In this document: positions 35,240-43,317 of the stretch, piece after piece
How the letters are laid out: every line of letters starts with the position of its first letter
Numbering within the stretch: position 1 is the first letter of the stretch
Assembly: GCF_011064595.1 (NCBI RefSeq)
Contig: NZ_JAALJI010000001.1
Coordinates: 682,001 to 746,000, forward strand
Direction: 5' to 3'
DNA length: 64,000 nt
Origin: Paludisphaera soli
Lineage (GTDB): Bacteria; Planctomycetota; Planctomycetia; Isosphaerales; Isosphaeraceae
Program-made: the position numbers and the translations under genes
The notes under the pieces: generated by a model
Database searches by the model: none
The model's input: only the letters and a program-made list of their open reading frames with translations
Told to the model about the DNA's origin: nothing

Positions 35240-38200
35240 ATGATTACGAGTCGAGGCCGTTCCCCCCTGGGGGTCGCGGGGCGTCGAGGATCCGTCCCCC
35301 GGTCGAGGTCGAAGGCGAATCGCCGCACGCGGGCGGCCTGCCTTCTGGAACAGCTCGAGGATCGTCGGCTCTTGACGGCCTCGACGATCACGGTCGACGG
35401 GCTGCAGTTCGTGGCCCTCGGGGGATTCAACCAGAGCGGCACGACCTACTCGTCCACGGGGACGGTGGCGGTGGGATTCGAGCCGGGCGCCGGCGTCTTC
35501 ACCCCCATCCTGCAACTGACCGGCGGCGTCGCCGTCGACGCCGACGCCGACCCCTCGTTCTCGGTCGACGGCCAGGTCTCGGCGGTCCTGTCCGGGGCTT
35601 CGATCCCGCTGTTCCAGGGCTCGAACGACTTCGACCTCGACTCGCTGCTCGACGAGGGGCTGGCGGACGCCGACGGCCTGACGTTCCAGGTGGCGGGGGT
35701 CGGCTTCGAACTGGGCCGGATCCGGCTGGCGAAAGATGCGGGCGACCTTCCCCAGATCCAGCTCCAGGGGACTCTGTCGGTGGCCGGCCTCACCGTGGCC
35801 GTCGACGGACCCAACTCGGTCGTCATCGCCGCTTCGGGCGTCTCGCTGACAGGCGTCGACGCGACGCTGAACGGATCGGTCGCGATCGGCGGGGTGACCT
35901 TCGACGCCGACGACCTGAGCATCGCCTACGCCTCGACCGGGGGGAACGACGTCTTCACGGTGACGGGCTCCACGACGTTCACCGCCTCGGGCTCCACGGT
36001 CCAGGTCGCGTGGGGAGGCTCGACGTCGAAGGGGAGGTCGACGGCCGGGCTCGTCTTCCAAAATGGCTCGATCCAGTCGCTCGACATGGCGGTGCAGGGC
36101 GCGGTGACCGTCGCCTCGCTCGATTTCACCGCCGACGACCTCGTCATGACCTTCACGCAGGCGTCCTCGACCTTCACCATGACCGGCGGGGCCGGCTTCC
36201 AGCTCGTCCAGGACGATGCGAACGGGACGAAGCCGAACGACGTCTCGGTGGAGTTCGGCGGCACGGCGGGCGGAAGCTCGACGGCGGGGCTCGTGATCGT
36301 CGACGGCGACCTGACCCGGCTCGACATGACGGTGGACGCCTCGTTCAGCCTCTTCGGCCTGACGCTGGCGTCCCCGGGGCTCGTCTTCGAATACCAGAAC
36401 GATCCCAGCAAGTCGATCGATCGGTTCGTCATGTACGGGCAGGTCTCCTTGACCTCGGCCTCGCAGGCGTTCGACGGTACCAACGACCGGGTCTTCGACG
36501 GCGTCGCGGCGACGCTCGGCGACAGGGCCCAGCCCGGCCTGGTCGTCGAGGAAGGCGTCGTCGAGGACGTCGACGTCACGCTGAACGGCTCGTTCAGCCT
36601 GTTCGGCCTGAACATCGCGCCGCGCGACCTGCACGTGTCGTACTCGCGCTCGACCTCGACGGTGGAGATCGTCGGCGACCTGAAGGTGAAGCTGGCCGGC
36701 GCGTTCGAGACCTCGGCCGACCTCGATCACGGCGGCATCCAGATCGACACCGCGAGCGGGGCAGTCTCGCTCCACGGCCTGAAGCTCGACCTCAGCGACG
36801 TCCCCCTCGGCGCGGCCACCATCCGCCAGTTCGAGCTTGTCTTCGACCAGACCCCCGCGCGCACGACCTTCGACGCTTCGCTGGTGCTGGCCTTCTCGGG
36901 GGGCTGGAGCGTCGGCGCTTCGATCGACTTCCTCAACGGCGAGGTGGACCAGATCGGGGTCGAATACGCGGCCGGGACGAGCCAGGGGATCGAGCTTGGG
37001 CCTTCGGGGCTGTTCCTGACGAGCTTTTCCACGACGATCGAGAACATCGCGACGGGCGTCCTGACGATCGCCGGGTCGATCGCCGTCGATTACGGGCCGC
37101 ACGTCACGATCAACGGCCAGTCCGTCGCCATCATCTCGGCGAGCGGCGACTTCCTGATCGACGCCAGCAAGCTGACCCTCACCGACGTCCAGGTGACGGT
37201 GGCCGACGGGATCATCGGGTCCGGCACCGGCTCGCTGACGGCCGACTGGGGCGCGGGGGATTACTCGCTGACCGCGTCCCTCAGCCTACTCGACGGAGTC
37301 TTCGACCTGTACGGGACCGTCCAGTTCGACAGCGGCGGCGACTTCCTGCTCGTCGCCTCCGCGTCCGTCGAGGTTCCCGAGGCCGTCCCCGTGATCGGCG
37401 GCGACACGATCGCCAGCATGAACTTCGCGTTCAAGTACCTCAATGACGGTGGCTCCCCGAGCGGCTTCATCGCGGCCTGGGACACAATCTCGATCCTGGG
37501 ATGGGACCAGTCGGTCGGCTTCGAGTACGCCATCGACGGCAGCATCGACTCGGGCTCGTTCTCGCTGATCGGCGACGACGGCGTGCAGCAGGTGGAGGAC
37601 CAGCTCAGCCTGCCCCCCAACAACGTCAACAATCAGTACGGCCCGCAGTACGTCTCGGGATACTTCACGAAGGGGATCTCGGGGCTGGTCCCTTCCTCGG
37701 TCCTGCACGTCCCACCGGCGGCGACGACGGTTTCGCTTCTGATGACGAGCCCGTCGGCGAACTTCCCCGGCGACGTCTTCCTCCTCCTCCCCCCCGCGAC
37801 GGCCGGCAGGATGACCGGGGTCCTCGCCCTGGCCCCCACGCTCTCCCCGCTGAACACCCCGCAACCGTTCACGTTCCCGGGCACCAACGTCACCGCGAAT
37901 TTCATCATCCGCCAGGACACCCCGACGACGATCGCCGTCCTGATCCAGGCGACCGGGGGCCAGACGCTGCCGGCCGGCGAGTACGCCCTCCTCTACGGGT
38001 CGAGTTGGACCTCCGCGACGCCGACCGCCACCAACTCGTTCATGTTCCGCCAGCCTCAGGTCTCCGCGGCGACGGCGGGCCCGGCGCTCGCGATGGACGG
38101 GACGACCCTCTCGGTCACCGGCCTGATCGCGGCCCCGCTGGCCGACGACCTGACGGTCTCGTTCTACGCGACGACCTCGCCGACCGGCCGCCAGGGGATC

Positions 38201-38317
38201 TTCCTGGGGGCGGCGAGCCCGATCAAGGGGGGGCTCTCGGTCGCCGCCGACGGCTCGTTCGCGGCCGCCTTGGACTGGAAGCCGTCGCGGGCCTTCGTCG
38301 GCTCCTACTACATCTAA
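35240..38317 (+). CDS. Giant surface protein, upstream part up to an in-frame TAA
   Basis: This 1,025-residue stretch begins with a basic N-terminus (SRGRSPLGVAGRRGS) and then LLEQLEDRRLL near 38-48. This LEQLEDRRLL type of motif is common at the start of planctomycete extracellular proteins. A beta-rich region of repeated modules follows, in which phrases such as SFSLFGLTLASPGLVFEYQ and SFSLFGLNIAPRDLHVSYS recur about every 85 residues. Another shared phrase is STAGLVIVDGDL with LDMTVDA. From about 830 on it resembles Ig-like surface domains. ATG 35240 is chosen for its position just before the basic segment. The reading stops at TAA 38315-38317, but the same frame continues at once, so this is probably an interrupted larger gene. 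Confidence 0.75.
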   Translation: MITSRGRSPLGVAGRRGSVPRSRSKANRRTRAACLLEQLEDRRLLTASTITVDGLQFVALGGFNQSGTTYSSTGTVAVGFEPGAGVFTPILQLTGGVAVDADADPSFSVDGQVSAVLSGASIPLFQGSNDFDLDSLLDEGLADADGLTFQVAGVGFELGRIRLAKDAGDLPQIQLQGTLSVAGLTVAVDGPNSVVIAASGVSLTGVDATLNGSVAIGGVTFDADDLSIAYASTGGNDVFTVTGSTTFTASGSTVQVAWGGSTSKGRSTAGLVFQNGSIQSLDMAVQGAVTVASLDFTADDLVMTFTQASSTFTMTGGAGFQLVQDDANGTKPNDVSVEFGGTAGGSSTAGLVIVDGDLTRLDMTVDASFSLFGLTLASPGLVFEYQNDPSKSIDRFVMYGQVSLTSASQAFDGTNDRVFDGVAATLGDRAQPGLVVEEGVVEDVDVTLNGSFSLFGLNIAPRDLHVSYSRSTSTVEIVGDLKVKLAGAFETSADLDHGGIQIDTASGAVSLHGLKLDLSDVPLGAATIRQFELVFDQTPARTTFDASLVLAFSGGWSVGASIDFLNGEVDQIGVEYAAGTSQGIELGPSGLFLTSFSTTIENIATGVLTIAGSIAVDYGPHVTINGQSVAIISASGDFLIDASKLTLTDVQVTVADGIIGSGTGSLTADWGAGDYSLTASLSLLDGVFDLYGTVQFDSGGDFLLVASASVEVPEAVPVIGGDTIASMNFAFKYLNDGGSPSGFIAAWDTISILGWDQSVGFEYAIDGSIDSGSFSLIGDDGVQQVEDQLSLPPNNVNNQYGPQYVSGYFTKGISGLVPSSVLHVPPAATTVSLLMTSPSANFPGDVFLLLPPATAGRMTGVLALAPTLSPLNTPQPFTFPGTNVTANFIIRQDTPTTIAVLIQATGGQTLPAGEYALLYGSSWTSATPTATNSFMFRQPQVSAATAGPALAMDGTTLSVTGLIAAPLADDLTVSFYATTSPTGRQGIFLGAASPIKGGLSVAADGSFAAALDWKPSRAFVGSYYI

Positions 38318-40084
38318 GCGATGGTGGAGGACGGCTGGAATCCGCCGGTCTTCTCCGCGGTCTCCTCGTCCTCGGTGACCTTTGATCCGGTCGCGACGGG
38401 CCAGGTCGCCGCGGCGGGCCGGCCGGTCGCCGGCGCGACCGTGCAGATCTTCTACGGGGCCGACCCGAACAACCTCCCCGCGACCCCCTCGCAGGAGGTC
38501 GTCACGCGGGAGGACGGGAGCTACGCCTTCCGCAGCGACCAGCCGGCGAGCCCGGGCTCCCCGCTCTCTTTCGTGATCCGCCTGATCGTGCCGGCCGGCT
38601 ACAAGCTCGACGCCCCCGCGGCCGCCGCGGCGACCTACACCGGAGGCCGGCCTGCCTCGATCAACTACGAGCTGACCCCGTCGGCGTCGATCGTCGGGAC
38701 GGTGGCCGCCCGGGGGTCCGCCGCCCCCCTCGCCGGCGCGACGGTGTTCCTCGACCTCGACGGCGACGGCCGCCTCGATCCGGGCGAGCTCTGGACCCGG
38801 TCCGACTCCCGCGGCCGCTACGGCTTCCTGAACCTGGAGCCGGGCTCGTACCGGGTCGCGATCCAGACGCCGGGGGGCTACGGCGCCAGCACGCCGACCC
38901 TGCGGGCCGTCACCGTCGCGGACGCCTGGCACCGGGTCTCCGACGTCGATTTCACGTTCCAGGGCCTGGACGCCTCCCCCGCATCCTCGACCCCGGTCTA
39001 TCCGGCGGGGGGCCGGACGGTCGGCCCGCTCGTGACCAACAGCCTGAGCGGGACGGCCTCCAGCCCTCGGGGCGCCTCGGCCGTGAAGGGGGTGCTCGTC
39101 AGCGTCCAGGACCTTGACACCGGACTCTACTGGAACGGCTTCCACTTCATCGCGAGCGCCTCGCCGATCCAGCTCACGGCCGAGGGGACGATCTCGTGGC
39201 GGCTGCGGCTGCCGGCCTCGGCCCTGATCTCGGGCCACTCCTATCGGGTAGGCAGCCTGGCCCTCGACGTGGACGGCTACGACCAGGCCGCCCCGGCCTA
39301 CCAGACGTTCACCTATCAGGGCCCGGCGGCTCTGGCCCCGGCCACGCTGGCGGCGACGGCGACGCTCGCGACCTCGCAGCCGGCCTCGGTCGTGGGCCAG
39401 CCCGTCGGCTTCACCGTGATCGTCTCGGCGGCGAATCCCGGCGACGGGGTCCCGACGGGGACCGTCTGGCTGCTCGACGGCTCGACGCTGCTGGCGGCGG
39501 CGCCCCTGGTGAACGGGCGGGCCAGCTTCCAACTCGCCGGATTGGCGCCCGGCGTCCGCTCGATCCAGGCCTACTACGCGGGCGACGCGCGTTTCCTCGC
39601 CGACTTCTCGCCCACGGTCCTCCAGGAGGTCGCGCGGGCCGCGATCGAGCCGGGACCTCCCACGACGTCGCCCCGGCCCCGGCCCTCGCCGTCGGTGCTC
39701 GACGTCGGCGGGGCCGCGGCCGGCGAGGTGCTCCAGATCCTGGTACGACCAGCCCAGCGGGGCCGCTTCGTGCAGGTCCAGGTCGTCCAGGCCGGGACCG
39801 GCGTGATCTACGACGCGAGCTTCCCCAGCCGCTCGCTCCGGGGGATCGTCCTCTTCGACGGCCCGGGCGAGGAGTCCGTCCGCCTGATGGGCCGCCTCCC
39901 GATCCCCGTCTGGTTCTCCCGCGACGGATCGCTCTCCCGCGTGGCCCCCTCCCCGACGCGGGGGCCGGCCCCCTTCCGCGGGCGTTCGCCGAGGTTCGCG
40001 GCCGGCCGGATCGCCCCGAATCGCGCCCGCTTTCCGGCCACCCCGCCGCAGCGGCCCCGGATCCGCCTCCAGGCGTCGGAGTAG
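38318..40084 (+). pseudogene. Downstream part of the interrupted surface protein, in the same frame
   Basis: The frame continues after the TAA at 38315-38317 for another 589 codons. Across the stop it reads AFVGSYYI-stop-AMVEDGWNPPVFS; related surface proteins show Y-I-Y-A in this beta-strand phrase, so the TAA looks like a changed Tyr codon. The rest has two carboxypeptidase-regulatory/SdrD-B-like domains (REDGSYAFRSD; FLDLDGDGRLDPGELWTRSD), then an Ig-like domain of the Big_3_5 type with VPTGTVWLLDGSTLL and YYAGDARFLADFSPTVL. A final Arg/Pro-rich tail has no clear anchor. An ATG at 38321 could start separate translation, but there is no ribosome site. It may be a pseudogene, a sequencing error or readthrough. 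Confidence 0.7.
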
Positions 40085-40401
40085 GCCCGCGGTCCGGATG
40101 CGTCGAAATGGGCGGTTTCGCGTTTTCGCCCGTCGCAGTCCCCCGATGCGGACCATAATCGAGGATGGAGGACTTCCGGCAGGCGCGGTCTTCCGGCCCG
40201 CCCCACCGGACGTCCCTCCCGGTTTTCCGCGCGGTCGGCGACATCGAAAGCGCGCCGAACGAAGCCAATTCCGGCCGCCGAATTACTCGCCAAAACCTTA
40301 TCGACATGATGCTTATGGCAAAAACGCCAATTGGCTTCGTTCGCAAACGAACCCAATCGCGAGCCGGGCGACCGGACGGGGCGAGGGGGACCTGTACGCG
40401 T
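40085..40401. other. Intergenic region (317 bases) between convergent genes, containing an inverted-repeat element
   Basis: The first 160 bases hold nothing recognisable apart from a short GGGCG/CGCCC hairpin near 40117-40136. The segment 40240-40360 is distinctly richer in A+T than the flanks and contains the 88-base inverted-repeat element listed separately. No gene is supported. Confidence 0.45.
40256..40343. repeat. 88-base AT-rich element with perfect 15-base terminal inverted repeats
   Basis: CGAACGAAGCCAATT at 40256-40270 is exactly repeated as its reverse complement AATTGGCTTCGTTCG at 40329-40343, enclosing 58 AT-rich bases. GCCAATTGGC at 40326-40335 is itself palindromic, and a related CGAACCCAAT follows at 40348-40357. 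The size and structure fit a MITE/REP-like mobile intergenic repeat. Similar GAAGCCAAT/GAACCCAAT-type intergenic repeats are, from memory, common in planctomycete genomes. Confidence 0.6.
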
Positions 40402-41361
40402 TCAAGGGAACGAGACAGTCCAGGGTTTTTCGGGAAGGATCGCCAGGTCGAGGGCGCCGATCCAGTCGGAAGGCGATGAGGGCTCGTCGGACGTCGTCCA
40501 GCCGCAGGATTGGGCGAGGGTCCCGATAAGGAGGCGGGGGTCGACGCCGCGCTCGCGGAGGGTCGCCAGCTTGATCGAGCCGTCGCGCTTGGCGAGGCGG
40601 CGGCCGTCGGGCCCGACGACCAGGGGGACGTGGGCGAAATCGGGAGGTGTCCAGCCGAGGGCGCGGTAGAGGAGGATCTGTCGGGGCGTGCTCGGGACGA
40701 GGTCGTCGCCTCGGACCACCTGGTCCACGCCCATGAGCGCGTCGTCGACCACGACCGCGAGCTGATAGCCGGGGCCGATCCCGTTTCGGCCGACGAGGAA
40801 GTCGCCGCCGAGCCGCGCGGGGTCGACCTCGCGACGGCCGAGGTGCAGGTCGTCCCAGGCGACCGGTCCGGCGGGGACCCGGAACCGCCAGGCGAACGGG
40901 CGGTCGCCCAGGGCCGGGGCGTCGGCCGCGGATCGTCCCGCGCAGGCGCCGGGGTAGGTCGGCCCCTCGTCCTCGGCGTGGGGAGCGGCGGCGGCCCGCT
41001 CGACGTCGGCCCGGGTGCAGGTGCAGGGATAGACCCGCTCGTCGGCCTTGAGGCGGTCGAGAGCCTCGTCGTAGAGGGCCCGACGCTCCGACTGGACGTA
41101 GGGTCCTCGCGGCCCCCCGTGGTCGGGCCCTTCGTCCCAATCGAGCCCCAGCCAGCGGAGGTCCACGAGGGCGGCGTCGGCCGCCTCGGGGCGGACCCGA
41201 GAGGCGTCGAGGTCCTCGATCCTCAGGATCACCGGCCCGCCGGCGCGTCGGGCGGCCAGCCAGGCGAGCAGGAACGTCCGCGCGTGGCCGACGTGGAGGC
41301 CGCCGGTCGGCGAGGGGGCCAGACGCCCCGCGCCCGGCCTTCGGTCCTGTCGTAACGTCAT
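40402..41361 (-). CDS. gluQ: Glutamyl-Q tRNA(Asp) synthetase
   Basis: A 319-residue shortened paralogue of glutamyl-tRNA synthetase, without the anticodon-binding domain. It activates glutamate and attaches it to queuosine in the anticodon of tRNA(Asp). The N-terminus has RLAPSPTGGLHVGHART (HIGH motif as HVGH) and the ATP-binding RIEDLDASRVRPEAAD. Zinc ligands are in YPCTCTRADV near 111-120 and YPGACAG near 139-145. The KMSKS-like motif is LAKRDGS, near 254-260. The length matches this family rather than full-length GltX. ATG 41361 is the natural start. It converges on the surface-protein gene and is divergent from prfB (153-base gap). Confidence 0.92.
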   Translation of the reverse strand: MTLRQDRRPGAGRLAPSPTGGLHVGHARTFLLAWLAARRAGGPVILRIEDLDASRVRPEAADAALVDLRWLGLDWDEGPDHGGPRGPYVQSERRALYDEALDRLKADERVYPCTCTRADVERAAAAPHAEDEGPTYPGACAGRSAADAPALGDRPFAWRFRVPAGPVAWDDLHLGRREVDPARLGGDFLVGRNGIGPGYQLAVVVDDALMGVDQVVRGDDLVPSTPRQILLYRALGWTPPDFAHVPLVVGPDGRRLAKRDGSIKLATLRERGVDPRLLIGTLAQSCGWTTSDEPSSPSDWIGALDLAILPEKPWTVSFP

Positions 41362-41514
41362 GCTCGCGGCCCCGCTCCGTCCCCCGGGAGACGGCGACTG
41401 GTCTGGTTCCCGCCGGGGCCTTCGGTTCTAATGGTCCTGAGTTTATCGGGTCGTCGCGCCTGCCCGCCAGACCGCCGGCCGCCCGCCCCGCCCCTTTGCC
41501 AGGAGAGTCTCGCC

Positions 41515-42637
41515 GTGGACGCGGAATTGAAGCGATCGGCCAAGGCCGTGATCGATCGGATCATCCATTTACGAGACTCTCTTTGACTTGGGCGAAAAGG
41601 AGACTCGCCGCGACGCCCTCCAGTCCGAGATGGAAGGGCCGTCGTTCTGGAACGACCAGGAAAAGGCCAAGGCGGTCATCGCCGAGTTGAAGACGCTCAA
41701 CGGCGTCCTCAAGCCGTTTGAGGACCTCATCAAGCAGGCCCACGACCTGGCCGGCGCCATCGAGATGGCCGACGAGCTGGAGACCGACGAATTCGACGCC
41801 GACGTCCGGACCGCCACCGAGAAGGCGGAGAAGGACTTCGCCGCGTTCGAGCTGCAGTCGATGCTCAGCGGCCCGAACGACCACTGCAACGCCATCGTCA
41901 CGATCCACGCCGGCGCCGGCGGCACCGAGGCCTGCGACTGGGCCGAGATGCTCATGCGCATGTACCTGATGTGGGCCGAGAACCGAGGCTTCACCTCGCA
42001 GATCACCGACCGTGAAGACGGCGGGGCGGCGGGCGTCGCCGAGGTCACGATCTACATCAAGGGAGGGTACGCCTACGGCAACCTCCGCGGCGAGACCGGC
42101 GTGCACCGCCTGGTCCGCATCAGCCCGTACGACTCGGCGGCCCGTCGCCAGACCTCGTTCGCGTCCGTGGACGTGATCCCCGAGGTCGACGACACCATCG
42201 ACATCGTCCTGAAGGACGACGAGCTGAAGCGCGACGTGTTCCGGGCCGGCGGCCCCGGCGGCCAGCACCAGAACAAGACCGAGTCGGCCGTGCGTTACAC
42301 GCACTTGCCGACGGGCGTCGCCGCCGAGTCCCGGGGCGAGCGCTCCCAGCACAAGAACGACGCCATCGCGCTGGCCAACCTCAAGGCCAAGCTCATCCGT
42401 ATGGAAGAGGAGAAGCGCGAGGCCGAGTACGCCAAGAAGTACGACGAGAAGGGCGAGGTCAGCTTCGGCAGCCAGATCCGATCCTACGTCCTCCAGCCTT
42501 ATCAGCTGGTCAAGGACGCCCGGACCGGCCACGAAGTCGGCAACCCCCGCGCCGTGCTCGACGGCGGCCTCGACGGCTTCATCGAGTCGTACCTCCGGAT
42601 GAAGCTGGAGAAGGGCGCCGACGCCGGCAAGAAATGA
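41515..42637 (+). CDS. prfB: Peptide chain release factor 2, with programmed +1 frameshift
   Basis: Recognises UGA and UAA stop codons and releases the peptide at the ribosome. Translation starts at GTG 41515 (AGGAGA upstream), runs 23 codons to CTT at 41581-41583, meets TGA at 41584-41586, and shifts +1 to continue at GAC 41585. The joined product is about 373 residues, close to the usual RF2 length, and reads LRDS-L-D-LGEKETRRDAL across the junction. The peptidyl-hydrolysis loop GGPGGQ is present in RAGGPGGQHQNKT. The codon-recognition tripeptide is SPY (in RISPYDSAARR) rather than the usual SPF. The frameshift makes synthesis self-regulating. It is followed after 50 bases by an unknown gene. 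Confidence 0.93.
41578..41587 (+). promoter_or_regulatory. prfB: Programmed +1 frameshift site of prfB
   Basis: The sequence CTT-TGA-C is the conserved RF2 shift site, preceded here by TCT. In Escherichia coli a strong Shine-Dalgarno-like AGGGGG lies just upstream; here the corresponding stretch is ACGAGACT, so the anti-SD stimulus looks weak. The in-frame TGA is expected to stall when RF2 is scarce, favouring the shift. Confidence 0.9.
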
Positions 42638-42687
42638 CCCGTCCGCCGGGCTGACCGGGATCGCATCGGAAAGGGGCGCGGACCGCC

Positions 42688-43317
42688 ATGGCCGGCGCAT
42701 CGTGGGACCTCGAACAGGACGACGAACTCGTGACGATCCGGACGGCCTGCGTCCGGATCGTTTTTCGTCGTTCGGGCGATCGCTGGACGCACGAGATCGG
42801 CCCGCCCGAGGGCCCTCCCCTCGTCGCGGCGATCGAGGGCGATCCGGCCTCGGACGACCCCGCCCGGGTGCTCAGCCCGGTCTATCAAGAAGTGCAGCAC
42901 CACCCGTTCGACGACGAGCCGCGTCGGGTCCGGTTGCTGCTGACCGGACTGCGGCACCGCCACCACTTCTCGGCCGTGCTCACCGTGTCGACCGACGACG
43001 ATGGGGCGACGACCCTCGACTTCGACGTGGCCGACCGCTGCCGCGACGCCGTCCTCGGACTCGCCGCGACCTACGACGTCCGCCTCGGGGCGGGCGAGAT
43101 CCAGGCGGCCGACGACGCCGCGATCCGCTGGACGCTGGGCGCCGGCTCCGAGACGCTCGTGAGCCTGGCCTCGGCCGACGCCTCCCGGCTCGCCGTCGCG
43201 GAGCGTGGGCCGCGGGCCGTCCAGGCGCAGGCCCTTGCGGGCCTCATCCCTGGCGCGTTCACCCATCGGCTCCGCTACCTCTGGACCTGGGCCAGCCGCT
43301 CGGATCGGACGCGATAG
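42688..43317 (+). CDS. Hypothetical protein, possibly planctomycete-specific
   Basis: A 209-residue soluble protein with many beta-strand-like segments: VTIRTACVRIVFRRSGDRWT near 15-34, VRLLLTGLRHRHHFSAVLTV near 80-99, and TTLDFDVADRCRD near 107-119. It contains no cysteine cluster or catalytic motif that I recognise. ATG 42688 follows AAAGGGGCG. The 3' end overlaps the end of the convergent membrane-protein gene by 43 bases, so the last 14 or so codons are coding on both strands. It could be a beta-sandwich domain protein. No function is claimed. Confidence 0.55.
   Translation: MAGASWDLEQDDELVTIRTACVRIVFRRSGDRWTHEIGPPEGPPLVAAIEGDPASDDPARVLSPVYQEVQHHPFDDEPRRVRLLLTGLRHRHHFSAVLTVSTDDDGATTLDFDVADRCRDAVLGLAATYDVRLGAGEIQAADDAAIRWTLGAGSETLVSLASADASRLAVAERGPRAVQAQALAGLIPGAFTHRLRYLWTWASRSDRTR

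Noticed and set aside
38321-40084. Treating the second half of the surface protein as an independent gene starting at ATG 38321
   Set aside because: There is no ribosome site, no export signal and the domain series continues unbroken from upstream in the same frame.
39411-40356. Minus-strand frames reading out of the AT-rich element (for example FANEANWRFCHKHHVDK)
   Set aside because: Peptides of this type arise from the intergenic repeat element, and the frames run antisense to the surface-protein gene.
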